Shown here: positions 1 through 13,640 of the stretch, in pieces
How positions within the stretch are numbered: the first letter of the stretch is position 1
Layout: every line of letters begins with the position of its first letter
DNA from: Methylobacterium terricola
GTDB taxonomy: Bacteria > Pseudomonadota > Alphaproteobacteria > Rhizobiales > Beijerinckiaceae
Direction: 5' to 3'
Length of the DNA stretch: 64,000 nt
Assembly (NCBI RefSeq): GCF_006151805.1
Contig: NZ_VDDA01000006.1
Coordinates: 204,349-268,348 of the forward strand
Position numbers and translations under genes: made by a program
Notes under the pieces: model-generated
What the model was told of the DNA's origin: nothing
Seen by the model: only the letters and a program-made list of their open reading frames with translations
Databases searched by the model: none

Positions 1-909
1 CGCCGCTTCGAGGAGAAGGCCGGCCAGCTCTACGGCATGGGCCTGATCGGCGGGTTCTGCCACCTCTATATCGGCCAGGAGGCCGTGGTGATCGGGGTCC
101 AGATGGCCTCGAAGGACGGCGACCAGGTCATCACCGGCTACCGCGACCACGGCCACATGCTGGCCTGCGGCATGGAGCCGAAGGGCGTGATGGCCGAGCT
201 CACCGGCCGCAAGGGAGGCTATTCCCGCGGCAAGGGCGGCTCGATGCACATGTTCTCCCGCGAGAAGAACTTCTACGGCGGCCATGGCATCGTCGGCGCG
301 CAGGTGTCGCTCGGCACCGGCATCGGCTTCGCCAACAAGTACCGCGGCGACGGCGCGGTCAGCCTGACCTACATGGGCGACGGTGCGGCCAACCAGGGCC
401 AGGTCTACGAGAGCTTCAACATGGCGCAGCTGTGGAAGCTGCCCGTGGTCTACGTGATCGAGAACAACCGCTACGCCATGGGCACCTCGGTCTCGCGGGC
501 CTCGGCCCAGACCGACTTCTCGAAGCGCGGCGTCTCGTTCGGCATCCCGGGCGAGCAGGTCGACGGCATGGACGTGCGCGCCGTGCGCGAGGCGGCGACC
601 CGGGCCATCGCCCATGCCCGCGACGGCGAGGGGCCCTACATCCTCGAGATGCAGACCTACCGCTACCGCGGCCACTCGATGTCCGACCCGGCCAAGTACC
701 GGACCAAGGACGAGGTCGCCCGGATGCGCGAGGAATCCGACCCGATCGAGCAGGTCCGCAAGCGCCTGCTCGGGCCGCACAAGGTGGCGGAGGACGAGAT
801 CAAGGCGGTCGACGCCAAGGTGCGGGAGATCGTGAACGAGTCGGCGGATTTCGCCACCAGCGATCCCGAGCCGGATCCGTCCGAGCTGTGGACCGACATC
901 CTGCTCTAG
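1..909 (+). CDS. pdhA: pyruvate dehydrogenase E1 component subunit alpha (5' partial)
   Basis: E1-alpha pairs with E1-beta to decarboxylate pyruvate with thiamine diphosphate and pass the acetyl group to lipoyl-E2. The frame is open from base 1, so the start codon lies outside the window; 302 residues are visible against roughly 340 for the family. The thiamine diphosphate motif is present as GDG (376-384) followed by ENN (460-468). The conserved YRYRGHSMSDPA loop, which holds the regulatory serines in mitochondrial homologues, spans 658-693. It is the first visible gene of a pdhA-pdhB-DUF5076-Uma2-pdhC-lpd run. The 107-base gap to pdhB shows no hairpin I can support. Confidence 0.97.
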   Translation, partial: RRFEEKAGQLYGMGLIGGFCHLYIGQEAVVIGVQMASKDGDQVITGYRDHGHMLACGMEPKGVMAELTGRKGGYSRGKGGSMHMFSREKNFYGGHGIVGAQVSLGTGIGFANKYRGDGAVSLTYMGDGAANQGQVYESFNMAQLWKLPVVYVIENNRYAMGTSVSRASAQTDFSKRGVSFGIPGEQVDGMDVRAVREAATRAIAHARDGEGPYILEMQTYRYRGHSMSDPAKYRTKDEVARMREESDPIEQVRKRLLGPHKVAEDEIKAVDAKVREIVNESADFATSDPEPDPSELWTDILL

Positions 910-1016
910 CGCCCCTGCTCTGACGCCTCGGTCGTCCGCGCCGCGCGCGGACGACCCCGCCCCTTTCGGCCGGCGCCCGACCGGCGCGCCCCAAACCCGG
1001 ATCGACAGAGTCCCCC

Positions 1017-2474
<1,458 letters not shown>

Positions 2475-2494
2475 GCGGTCCGGAGAAGGATGCC

Positions 2495-2779
2495 ATGGCA
2501 GAGGACGAACCCCGCTTCGAGGCCCTCGACATCCCGCCCGACGCCCTGGAGCAGGGCGGCATCGAGGTGCTGCGCGCCGCCGTGGTCGACGGCGCGGTGA
2601 GCGTCGCGCTCCGCCGCTCCTTCGACGACCCGGCGACCTGGGGTCGGTTCCTCATCGACCTCGCCCGCCAGGCGGCGCAGGTCTATGCCCGCGAGACCGA
2701 GCTGTCCGAGGAGGAGGCCTTCGCGCGCATCCGCGCCGGGATGGAGGCCGAGAGCCTCGATCCCGAGAGCTTCAACTGA
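2495..2779 (+). CDS. DUF5076 family small protein
   Basis: 94 residues, acidic and mostly helical, with no membrane segment or signal. I match it to DUF5076, a short Rhizobiales family of unknown function, from overall sequence (a FEALDIPPDALEQGG start and a region resembling LRAAVVDGAVSVALRRSFDDP). I chose ATG 2495 because a purine-rich site (GGAGAAGGA, 2482-2490) precedes it. A GTG at 2471 would add eight residues and overlap the pdhB stop. The position inside the pdh operon suggests co-expression with the dehydrogenase complex. Its role is unknown. Confidence 0.8.
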   Translation: MAEDEPRFEALDIPPDALEQGGIEVLRAAVVDGAVSVALRRSFDDPATWGRFLIDLARQAAQVYARETELSEEEAFARIRAGMEAESLDPESFN

Positions 2780-2787
2780 GGCGTCCC

Positions 2788-3384
2788 ATGGCCGAGGCCG
2801 CGCCGCGTTGGGCCACCTATGCCGACCTCGAGGCGGTGCCGGACCACCTCGTGGCCGAGATCGTCGATGGCAGGCTCGAGACCCACGCGCATACGCTGCC
2901 GCGGCTCGGCGCCGCCCTCGCGGCCTTGGCCGGCGAGCTGGGGGCGCCGTTCTCCCGCGGACGCGGCGGTCCCGGCGGCTGGCTGTTCATGCCTCGGACC
3001 GAATTTCATTTCGGACGGCAGGTTCTGGTGCCCGATCTCGCCGGGTGGCGCCGCGAGCGCCTGTCGTCCGTCGACCCCGACGCGGCTTTCATCGATATTC
3101 CACCGGACTGGGTCTGCGAGATCCTGTCCCCCTCCACCGTCCGGCTCGATCGTGGGCCGAAGCGCCGGATCTACGCCGAGGCCGGCGTCGGCCATCTCTG
3201 GCTGCTCGATCCCGCCGTCGGCGTGCTCGAAGCCTTCGCCCTCACCGGCGGACGCTGGCTGCTGCTCGGCACCGTGGCGCGCGGCCAGGCCGTATCCCTG
3301 GCGCCCTTCGACGCCGTCTCCTTCCCGCTCGACGACCTGTTCCCCTTCGACGATCCGGCCGCCCCTCCTCCCGCCGAGACCTGA
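2788..3384 (+). CDS. Uma2 family (DUF820) PD-(D/E)XK endonuclease-like protein
   Basis: 198 residues. Recognisable Uma2 features are an N-terminal region ending in VAEIVDGRLE, then a predicted nuclease core containing VLVPDLAGWR (the aspartate of the PD motif) and CEILSPST (the E of the E-x-hydrophobic element), followed by KRRIYAEAGVGHLWLLDP. Uma2 proteins adopt a restriction-endonuclease fold but have no settled function and are abundant in cyanobacteria. The gene sits 8 bases after DUF5076 and 4 bases before pdhC, so it is embedded in the pdh transcription unit. Base composition matches its neighbours, which argues against very recent arrival. Confidence 0.85.
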   Translation: MAEAAPRWATYADLEAVPDHLVAEIVDGRLETHAHTLPRLGAALAALAGELGAPFSRGRGGPGGWLFMPRTEFHFGRQVLVPDLAGWRRERLSSVDPDAAFIDIPPDWVCEILSPSTVRLDRGPKRRIYAEAGVGHLWLLDPAVGVLEAFALTGGRWLLLGTVARGQAVSLAPFDAVSFPLDDLFPFDDPAAPPPAET

Positions 3385-3388
3385 ATCC

Positions 3389-4879
3389 ATGCCCATCAAC
3401 GTCCTGATGCCCGCCCTGTCGCCGACGATGGAGAAGGGCAACCTCGCCAAGTGGCTCAAGAAGGAGGGCGACACCGTCAAGTCGGGCGACGTGCTCGCCG
3501 AGATCGAGACCGACAAGGCGACCATGGAGGTCGAGGCGGTCGACGAGGGCGTGCTCGCCAGGATCGTGGTGCCGGAGGGCACCGCCGACGTGCCGGTCAA
3601 CGACCTGATCGCCCTCATCGCCGAGGAGGGCGAGGATCCCAAGAGCGTGCAGGCCGGCGGCAACGGGAAGGACAAGGCGCAGGCGCCCGCGACAGCCGAG
3701 ACGTCCGAAGGGGCGAAGACGCGGGCGCCCGCCGGCAACGAGACGCCCGGCGGCGGCACGATGTCGTACGAGCGGGTCGACACCGCGCCGGAGGGCGCAC
3801 GGCCGGCGGCAGATCAGGCCGGAGCTAAGCCGAACGGCGCGGCCGGGCACGCGGACGGTGGGCGCCTGTTCGCCTCGCCGCTCGCCCGCCGCATCGCCAA
3901 GCAGGAAGGCCTCGACCTCGGCGCGGTCCAGGGCTCCGGCCCGCACGGCCGGATCATCGAGCGCGACGTCCGCGCCGCCATCGAGGGCGGAACGGCCAAG
4001 GCCGGTGCGGCGAAGCCGGCGGCCCAGCCCGCCCAAGGGGGGCAGGCGCCCCGGCAGGCCCCCGGCTCCGAGGCGCTGCCCGATGCGGCCCTGCCGGCCA
4101 AGCCCGCCACCACCGCCGGCGCCGCCCTGCCGCTCGGCCTCACCGCCAAGCAGGTGATGGGAATGTTCGAGCCGGGCTCCTACGAGGAGGTGCCCCTCGA
4201 CGGCATGCGCAAGACCATCGCCAAGCGCCTGGTCGAGTCGAAGCAGACCGTCCCGCATTTCTACCTCTCCCTCGACGTCGAGCTCGACGCGCTGCTCTCG
4301 CTGCGCGAGCAGGTCAATGCCGGGGCGACGAAGGACAAGGACGGCAAGCCGGCCTTCAAGATCTCGGTCAACGACTTCGTCATCAAGGCCCTGGCGCTCG
4401 CCCTGCAGCGGGTGCCGGCCGCCAACTCCGTCTGGGCCGAGGACCGGATCCTGCGCTTCCGTCATTCCGATGTCGGCGTCGCGGTGGCGATCGACGGCGG
4501 CCTGTTCACCCCGGTGATCCGCCGCGCCGAGCAGAAGACCCTCTCGACCATCTCGGCCGAGATGAAGGACCTCGCCGCCCGCGCCCGGACCAAGAAGCTC
4601 AAGCCCGACGAGTACCAGGGCGGCACCACGGCGGTGTCGAATCTCGGCATGTTCGGCATCAAGTCGTTCGGAGCGGTCATCAACCCGCCCCACGGCACCA
4701 TCCTGGCGGTCGGCGCCGGCGAGGCCCGGGTGGTCGCCAAGAACGGCGCCCCCGCGGTGGTTCAGGCGATGACGGTGACGCTCTCCTGCGACCACCGGGT
4801 GGTCGACGGGGCGCTGGGCGCCGAATTGCTCGCGGCTTTCAAGGGGCTGATCGAGAGCCCGATGGGGATGCTGGTCTGA
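3389..4879 (+). CDS. pdhC: dihydrolipoyllysine acetyltransferase, E2 of pyruvate dehydrogenase
   Basis: 496 residues. E2 forms the core of the complex and transfers acetyl from lipoyl-lysine to CoA. Domains in order: lipoyl domain 1-80 with lipoyl-lysine K43 in [15 protein letters not shown]; a flexible linker; a peripheral-subunit binding domain (starting FASPLARRIAKQEGLDL and ending GRIIERDVRAAI); a second Ala/Pro-rich linker; and the catalytic domain ending with the active-site motif SCDHRVVDGALG (His and Asp). The frame stays open far upstream, but the ATG at 3389 directly before the lipoyl domain is the family start. It lies 4 bases after the Uma2 stop. Confidence 0.97.
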   Translation: MPINVLMPALSPTMEKGNLAKWLKKEGDTVKSGDVLAEIETDKATMEVEAVDEGVLARIVVPEGTADVPVNDLIALIAEEGEDPKSVQAGGNGKDKAQAPATAETSEGAKTRAPAGNETPGGGTMSYERVDTAPEGARPAADQAGAKPNGAAGHADGGRLFASPLARRIAKQEGLDLGAVQGSGPHGRIIERDVRAAIEGGTAKAGAAKPAAQPAQGGQAPRQAPGSEALPDAALPAKPATTAGAALPLGLTAKQVMGMFEPGSYEEVPLDGMRKTIAKRLVESKQTVPHFYLSLDVELDALLSLREQVNAGATKDKDGKPAFKISVNDFVIKALALALQRVPAANSVWAEDRILRFRHSDVGVAVAIDGGLFTPVIRRAEQKTLSTISAEMKDLAARARTKKLKPDEYQGGTTAVSNLGMFGIKSFGAVINPPHGTILAVGAGEARVVAKNGAPAVVQAMTVTLSCDHRVVDGALGAELLAAFKGLIESPMGMLV

Positions 4880-4911
4880 GTCCCGCCGCCCCGCCCTCCC
4901 CGGAGACCTGA

Positions 4912-6351
4912 ATGTCCGACACCTACGACGTCCTCATCATCGGCGCCGGTCCCGGCGGCTACGTGGCGGCGATCCGGGCCGCCCAGCTCGGCTTCAAGAC
5001 GGCGGTGGTGGATCGCGAGCATCTGGGCGGCATCTGCCTCAACTGGGGCTGCATCCCGACCAAGGCGCTGCTGCGCTCGGCCGAGATCTACCACTACATG
5101 CAGCACGCCAAGGATTACGGCCTGTCGGCGGACAATGTCCGGTTCGATACGGCCGCCATCGTCAAGCGTTCGCGCGGCGTCTCCGGCCGGCTCAACGGCG
5201 GCGTCGGCATGCTGTTGAAGAAGAACAAGGTCGACGTGATCTGGGGCGAGGCCGCGATCGAGGCCGCGCCGAAGGGCAACGCCGCCGGACGGGTCGTGGT
5301 CAAGGAGACCAGGCGCGCCGAGGCGCCGAAGGGCGCCAAGGCCGCCGGCACCTACCAGGCCAAGCACATCATCGTGGCGACCGGCGCCCGGCCGCGGGCG
5401 ATCCCCGGCATCGAGCCCGATAAGAAGCAGATCTGGACCTATTACGAGGCCATGGTCCCGGAACAGATGCCCAAGAGCCTGCTGGTGATGGGCTCGGGCG
5501 CGATCGGCATCGAGTTCGCCTCGTTCTACCGCACCATGGGGGCCGAGGTGACGGTGGTGGAATTGCTGCCGCAGATCCTGCCGGTGGAGGACCACGAGAT
5601 CGCAGCCCACGCCCGCAAGCGCTTCGAGAAGCAGGGCATCAGGATCCTCACCGGCGCCAAGGTGACGAAGGTCGAGAAGGGGGGCGATTCGGTCACCGCG
5701 ACGGTCGAGACTGAGGGCGGCAAGACGCAAACCCTCACGGCGGAGAAGCTGATCTCGGCGGTCGGCGTCGTCGGCAACGTCGAGACGCTCGGCCTGGAGG
5801 CGCTCGGCGTCACCATCGAGCGCGGGATCGTCGCGACCGACGGGCTCGGGCGCACCAACGTGCCGGGGATCTATGCCATCGGCGACGTCGCCGGCCCGCC
5901 GATGCTCGCCCACAAGGCCGAGCACGAGGGCGTGCTCTGCGTCGAGACCATCAAGGGCCTGCACACCCACCCGATGGACAAGGGCAAGATCCCGGGCTGC
6001 ACCTACTGCCAGCCGCAGATCGCGTCCGTCGGCCTCACCGAGGCGAAGGCCAAGGAGCAGGGCTTCGACGTGCGCGTCGGCCGCTTCCCCTTCGCGGGCA
6101 ACGGCAAGGCGATCGCGCTGGGCGAGCCCGACGGCCTGGTGAAGACGATCTTCGACCGCAAGACCGGCCAGCTGCTCGGCGCCCACATGGTCGGGGCCGA
6201 GGTGACGGAGCTGATCCAGGGCTACGTCGTGGCGATGAATCTCGAGACCACCGAGGAAGAGCTGATGCACACGGTCTTCCCGCACCCGACCCTCTCGGAG
6301 ATGATGCACGAGAGCGTGCTCGACGCGTATGGGCGGGTGATCCACAGCTGA
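4912..6351 (+). CDS. lpd: dihydrolipoyl dehydrogenase (E3)
   Basis: 479 residues. E3 reoxidises dihydrolipoamide using FAD and NAD+. An N-terminal FAD-binding GAGPGGY motif is followed by the redox-active disulfide in GGICLNWGCIPTKALL. The NAD-binding GSGAIGIEF motif, the second FAD segment (YAIGDVAGPPMLAHKA) and the C-terminal dimerisation domain with the catalytic His-Glu pair (HPHPTLSE) follow. The LNWG form of the disulfide motif, rather than LNVG, is usual for the pdh-linked E3 of alphaproteobacteria. It is the last gene of the operon; 97 bases separate it from the next gene. Confidence 0.97.
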   Translation: MSDTYDVLIIGAGPGGYVAAIRAAQLGFKTAVVDREHLGGICLNWGCIPTKALLRSAEIYHYMQHAKDYGLSADNVRFDTAAIVKRSRGVSGRLNGGVGMLLKKNKVDVIWGEAAIEAAPKGNAAGRVVVKETRRAEAPKGAKAAGTYQAKHIIVATGARPRAIPGIEPDKKQIWTYYEAMVPEQMPKSLLVMGSGAIGIEFASFYRTMGAEVTVVELLPQILPVEDHEIAAHARKRFEKQGIRILTGAKVTKVEKGGDSVTATVETEGGKTQTLTAEKLISAVGVVGNVETLGLEALGVTIERGIVATDGLGRTNVPGIYAIGDVAGPPMLAHKAEHEGVLCVETIKGLHTHPMDKGKIPGCTYCQPQIASVGLTEAKAKEQGFDVRVGRFPFAGNGKAIALGEPDGLVKTIFDRKTGQLLGAHMVGAEVTELIQGYVVAMNLETTEEELMHTVFPHPTLSEMMHESVLDAYGRVIHS

Positions 6352-6448
6352 GGCCCACACCGCTCTTCCAGCCACGCAACCCAGCTTTGCCGCGAACCGG
6401 AAGGCCCGGCTCGGTGTTGACGCTTCGTAAAAGAGCCGGAGAGGTCGA

Positions 6449-6730
6449 ATGTCGATGCCGTTGATCCGCGCCGTCACCCTGGCGGCAGCGGCCGGAGCCG
6501 TCATGGGTCTGGTGCCCGTCGAGGCGAGCGCGCAGGGAACCGAGCGGCAGCGCCTGGCCTGCATGACCGACGCCATGACGTTGTGCTCGCGCGACGTGCC
6601 GGACAGCCGGCGCATCGAGCGCTGCCTGCGCCGCAACTACGACCGCATCAGCGCCCCGTGCCAGGGCGAGCTGGATGCGGCGAGCGCCGCCGCGAACCCC
6701 AATGCCGGGGTGCCCGGCACGAGTCGCTGA
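6449..6730 (+). CDS. small secreted four-cysteine protein
   Basis: 93 residues. An N-terminal signal peptide runs to about residue 28 (hydrophobic AVTLAAAAGAVMGLV, then a VEASA-type cleavage site). The mature part has four cysteines spaced C-x7-C-x12-C-x11-C, typical of small helical Cys-rich periplasmic proteins of Methylobacterium and Rhizobiales. A good ribosome site (GGAGAGG) precedes the ATG. I do not recognise a named function; periplasmic location is inferred. Confidence 0.75.
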   Translation: MSMPLIRAVTLAAAAGAVMGLVPVEASAQGTERQRLACMTDAMTLCSRDVPDSRRIERCLRRNYDRISAPCQGELDAASAAANPNAGVPGTSR

Positions 6731-6886
6731 GTGTCCCGGCGCCGCGAGGTCCGGTCTCTCGCCGGTCTCCCGTTCCGTGTCGCCGCGATGGTCAGCGCCG
6801 AGGGGCCGGGCTAATCTCGTTCCCGCGCGAGACGGCGCGGCGCCGACGGCCATGACCGCACGGCGACCTCGAACGGGAGGAACACC

Positions 6887-7408
6887 ATGGTGCGGACGGA
6901 AATCTGCTCGCGGCGCGTGCTGCTCGCGGGCATGAGCGCGGGCTTGGGCGCGGGCCTGGCGATTCCGGTGCTCGCCGCCGGAACGGGCGCGGCGCAGGCC
7001 GCGGATGAGAGCGAAACCGTTGCCAGGGACATCGTGGCAAGGCAGCTCGAGGCCCTGCGGGTCGCGATCGTGGACGGCGACGCCAAGGCGCTCGACGCCC
7101 TCACCCATCCGCAGCTCAGCTATGGCCATTCGAGTGGGCGCAAGATCGAGACCAAGGCTCAGTTCATCGCCAGCCTCGCCGGCAAGACCAAATACAAGTC
7201 GCTCGCCTATTCGGAACAGTGGATTCAGGTCGTCGGCGACACCGCCACGGTCCGTCACGTCTGGGACGGCGCCGACATCCTGCCCAACGGCGAGACCGGA
7301 CGCTCCTACATCGCCGTGATGCAGGTCTGGCTGAAGGAGAGCGGCACGACGAAGGATGGCATTTGGCGTCTGCTCGCCCGGCAGAGCTGCCCGCTCAAGC
7401 CGGCCTGA
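6887..7408 (+). CDS. Tat-type exported SnoaL-like / NTF2-like (DUF4440) protein
   Basis: 173 residues. The N-terminus has a twin-arginine-like signal (CSRRVLLAG followed by a small, hydrophobic Ala/Gly-rich stretch ending AQA near residue 42). The rest matches the NTF2-like fold of SnoaL/DUF4440 proteins: a helix with EALRVAIVDGDAKALDALTHPQ, then GRKIETKAQFIASL and beta strands ending in WRLLARQSC. Such domains bind small molecules or act as minor enzymes, and the substrate here cannot be told. Start ATG 6887 is preceded by GGGAGG. Confidence 0.75.
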   Translation: MVRTEICSRRVLLAGMSAGLGAGLAIPVLAAGTGAAQAADESETVARDIVARQLEALRVAIVDGDAKALDALTHPQLSYGHSSGRKIETKAQFIASLAGKTKYKSLAYSEQWIQVVGDTATVRHVWDGADILPNGETGRSYIAVMQVWLKESGTTKDGIWRLLARQSCPLKPA

Positions 7409-7489
7409 CGACATCGGGAACGACAGTCAAGCTCGGGCGTTCTCGCTCGCCGCCGCGGGAAATCCCGCCGCGGCGCAGCGGGGGCGTGA

Positions 7490-7819
7490 GTGGTGCGGTC
7501 CGACCGGCAGGTGAGCACGATCAAACTGGTCGCCGAGGCCGTTCGCCTCGCGAGCAGCCTCGCCGTCAAGGAGATCACGCTGTTCTCCGGCGAGGTCGAC
7601 CGGATCGTCCGGGTCGTGTCCGCCTACACCCTGTGGGGCGGCACGATCGTGCTTCTCGCCTGCGTCAGCGGCTTCCTGCTGCTGATGGCCCTCGTGAAGG
7701 GCTTGGGCGGGCTGATCGGCTCGGAGGCGGTCGCAGCGGTGATCGGTGCGGCGCCCTTCGCGGCTGCGGCGGTCCTGCTGACGGTCTGGGGCCTGAGGAA
7801 GATGGACGTGAGGCGCTGA
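7490..7819 (+). CDS. phage holin family-like (DUF1469) membrane protein
   Basis: 109 residues with a GTG start (a second GTG follows immediately at 7493). An N-terminal amphipathic helix (VAEAVRLASSLAVKEITLF) is followed by two hydrophobic membrane segments (about residues 45-72 and 80-100) and a basic tail. This matches the Holin_X/DUF1469 class of small two-helix inner-membrane proteins, which in most genomes are not phage lysis proteins. Function unknown. It is the last plus-strand CDS before the probable sRNA. Confidence 0.6.
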   Translation: MVRSDRQVSTIKLVAEAVRLASSLAVKEITLFSGEVDRIVRVVSAYTLWGGTIVLLACVSGFLLLMALVKGLGGLIGSEAVAAVIGAAPFAAAAVLLTVWGLRKMDVRR

Positions 7820-7974
7820 TCGACGCCGAGGCTGGCGCCGATTCGGCAGCGCGACGATGGACAGCGAGAGTTCGAGCTGAATCGCGCCCTGCCCCTCCGT
7901 GCCGCGTGCCGCCATGCACCGCAAGCATGGCCGTCGTGTCAGGCAGGGCGGTTGCGTTGTGCGGTGCAGCATGA

Positions 7975-7986
7975 GAAAACGTTTTC
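7975..7986. promoter_or_regulatory. perfect 12-bp palindrome GAAAACGTTTTC upstream of the sRNA
   Basis: GAAAACGTTTTC is a perfect dyad of the kind bound by LacI/GalR-family or other dimeric regulators. It is flanked by the inverted arms GCGGTGC (7961-7967) and GCACCGC (7987-7993). It stands out as A/T-rich in GC-rich surroundings and lies just upstream of the likely 5' end of the sRNA, so it could overlap the promoter. No regulator is encoded next to it. Confidence 0.4.
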
Positions 7987-7989
7987 GCA

Positions 7990-8075
7990 CCGCAGCGATG
8001 GCGTCGCGGCGGTGCAGCCCTCTTTGGGCGTTTCCTCCCTAGACTTCGGGCCGCCTCGCAAGGGCGGCCTTTTTT
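7990..8075 (+). ncRNA. alpha-r8 / mmgR-like (suhB family) small RNA
   Basis: The segment contains the 10-nt TTTCCTCCCT (8031-8040) that I recall as the invariant unpaired element of the alphaproteobacterial alpha-r8 (MmgR) sRNA family, preceded by TCTTTGGGCG. It ends in a strong intrinsic terminator (8049-8075). The 3' end is well defined. The 5' end is a guess, based on a family length near 80 nt. No reading frame fits the segment. In Sinorhizobium MmgR limits polyhydroxybutyrate accumulation; the same role here is only inferred. The identification rests on memory of the motif, not on a covariance search. Confidence 0.65.
8049..8075 (+). terminator. rho-independent terminator of the sRNA
   Basis: A perfect 7-bp GC stem, GGCCGCC (8049-8055) with GGCGGCC (8063-8069), closes a 7-nt loop and is followed directly by six T residues (8070-8075). 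It reads on the plus strand, and no plus-strand CDS ends within 200 bases upstream, which supports an RNA gene ending here. Confidence 0.9.
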
Positions 8076-8295
8076 CTGTCTGCGCACGCTCATAGCCGAG
8101 CGGTGTCGCGGGCGACAAGCATAATCGTTCATTGCGCCGGGCCCATGCATCACGGACGCCCGGCACTATCTTGCGTGATCACCTGTGCGGGGGCCCTCGT
8201 CGGTCTCCGGTCGGGAGAGGCGTCCTGTGCCGGGGTCCATGCCCATCGCCCGGCGCGGCGGTCGTGAGCGCCGCCGCACCGACCGATCCAAGGCC

Positions 8296-9284
8296 CTACC
8301 GCCCCAGGAACGCCGCCAGGTTGCGCCGGATACGGTCCAGCGGTGGCTCGCGCGTGTCCGGCAGGGCGAAGGGCTGGCCCGTGATCGTCTCGAAGGCGCT
8401 GACATAGGTGGCCGCGGTGTGGAGCACCACCTCGGGCGGGATCTCCGGCACCGGATCGCGGTAGGGATCGCAGCGGGCCGCGACCCAGTTGCGAACCACG
8501 TCCTTGTCGAAGCTCTCCGGCAGGGTGCCGGCCTCCAGGCGCTCCCCGTAGCTCCCGGCGAACCAGTAGCGGCTGCTGTCGGGGGTGTGGATCTCGTCGG
8601 CGAGCACGATCCGACCGTCGGAATCGGTGCCGAACTCGTACTTGGTGTCGGCGAGGATCAGGCCCCGCTCGGCCGCCATCGCCTGGCCGCGGGCGAACAG
8701 CGCCAGAGCCGCCTCCGACAGGGTACGCCACTGGTCCGCCGTCAGCAGCCCCCGCTCCAGGATCTCGGCTTCGGAGAGCGGCGCATCGTGGTCGCCGTGA
8801 CCGGCCTTGGTGGTCGGCGTGATGATCGGCTGCGGCAGCTGCTGGTGCGGGTGCATCCCGTCCGGCAGGCGGTGGCCGTACATCTCGCGCTGGCCGGCCT
8901 TGTAGAGGGTCAGGATCGAGGTCCCGGTGCTGCCCGCGAGGTAGCCGCGCACCACGATCTCGACCGGCAGGATGGTGAGCCGCCTTCCCACCACCACGTT
9001 CGGGTCGGGATAGGCGAGCACGTGGTTGTCGCAGATGTCCCGCGTCGCCTCGAACCAGTAGCGGGCGGTCTGGGTCAGGACCTGGCCCTTGAGCGGGATC
9101 GCCGCCAGTTCCCGGTCGAAGGCGCTCAACCGGTCGCTGGTGATCAGGATCCGCCGCCCGTCGGGCAGGTCGTAATTGTCCCGCACCTTGCCGCGGTAGT
9201 GACCCGGCAGCTCCGGCAGGGTCGCCTCGGGCAGGACGTAGTCGGAGAAGGGCGCGAGCGCGGCCGTGTCCATCGTTGTCACCA

Positions 9285-9285
<1 letters not shown>
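8296..9285 (-). CDS. purC: phosphoribosylaminoimidazole-succinocarboxamide synthase (SAICAR synthase)
   Basis: 329 residues, the long form of the enzyme. It joins aspartate to CAIR with ATP in purine synthesis. Recognisable elements are [22 protein letters not shown] near the N-terminus, [36 protein letters not shown] and [10 protein letters not shown]. The ATG at 9285-9283 shares its first base with the gyrB stop (TGATG), so translation is probably coupled; a second ATG lies four codons in (9273). The two genes therefore form a gyrB-purC unit. Confidence 0.96.
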
Positions 9286-12970
<3,685 letters not shown>

Positions 12971-12998
12971 GGCGAGATTCCTCCTGGAGGCGAGTGAC

Positions 12999-13640
12999 TT
13001 ACTGAAGGAACGGGTTCGACAGCCGCTCCTGGCCGATCGTGCCGGTCGGGCCGTGGCCGGGGATGAAGGCGACGTCGTCGCCGAGCGGCAGCAGCTTCTC
13101 CTTGATCGAGGCGATCAGCGCGGCGTGGTCGCCCCCCGGCAGGTCGGTGCGGCCGACCGAGCCGCGGAACAGCACGTCGCCGACCTGGGCGAAGCGCACA
13201 TCCCGGCTCACCAGCACGACGCTGCCCGGCGAATGGCCGGGGCAGTGCAGCACGTCGAAGGTGAGGTCGCCCACCGTGACGGTGTCGCCCTCGTCGAGCC
13301 AGCGGTCGGGGGTGATCACCTTGGCGCCGTCGATGCCGTAGGCCGACCCGGTCTCGGGCAGGCGGTCGAGGAGCGGCTTGTCGGCTTGGTGCGGCCCCTC
13401 GACCGGCACCTTGAGCGCGTCGCGCAGGTCGGCGGCGCCGCCGGCATGGTCGATATGGCCGTGGGTGAGCAGGATCTTCTCGACCGTGACCCCGGCCTTG
13501 GCGATCGCCGCCTGGATCCGGTCGAGGTCGCCGCCCGGATCGATCACCGCCGCGCGCTTCGTCGCCTCGCACCACAGGAGGGTGCAGTTCTGCTGGAACG
13601 GCGTCACCGGGATGATCGCGGCGCGGGGCGTGCTCGGCAT
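12999..13640 (-). CDS. MBL-fold metallo-hydrolase, glyoxalase II-like
   Basis: 213 residues from ATG 13640; an upstream in-frame ATG at 13700 would add 20 unconserved residues. Metal-binding motifs are present: LTHGHIDHAGG (HxHxDH), a downstream CPGHSPGSV and a final FIPGHGPTGTIG. The layout is that of YcbL-type glyoxalase II relatives that hydrolyse thioesters such as S-lactoylglutathione. The substrate has not been shown. It is likely co-transcribed with the aldo/keto reductase. Confidence 0.9.
   Translation of the reverse strand: MPSTPRAAIIPVTPFQQNCTLLWCEATKRAAVIDPGGDLDRIQAAIAKAGVTVEKILLTHGHIDHAGGAADLRDALKVPVEGPHQADKPLLDRLPETGSAYGIDGAKVITPDRWLDEGDTVTVGDLTFDVLHCPGHSPGSVVLVSRDVRFAQVGDVLFRGSVGRTDLPGGDHAALIASIKEKLLPLGDDVAFIPGHGPTGTIGQERLSNPFLQ

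Noticed and set aside
4762..6636. Minus-strand frame of about 620 codons antisense to lpd
   Set aside because: Composition is typical of antisense shadows, and lpd on the plus strand is complete and conserved.
7490..7819. Prophage remnant based on the holin-like gene
   Set aside because: The family is common in non-phage contexts and no other phage gene lies nearby.
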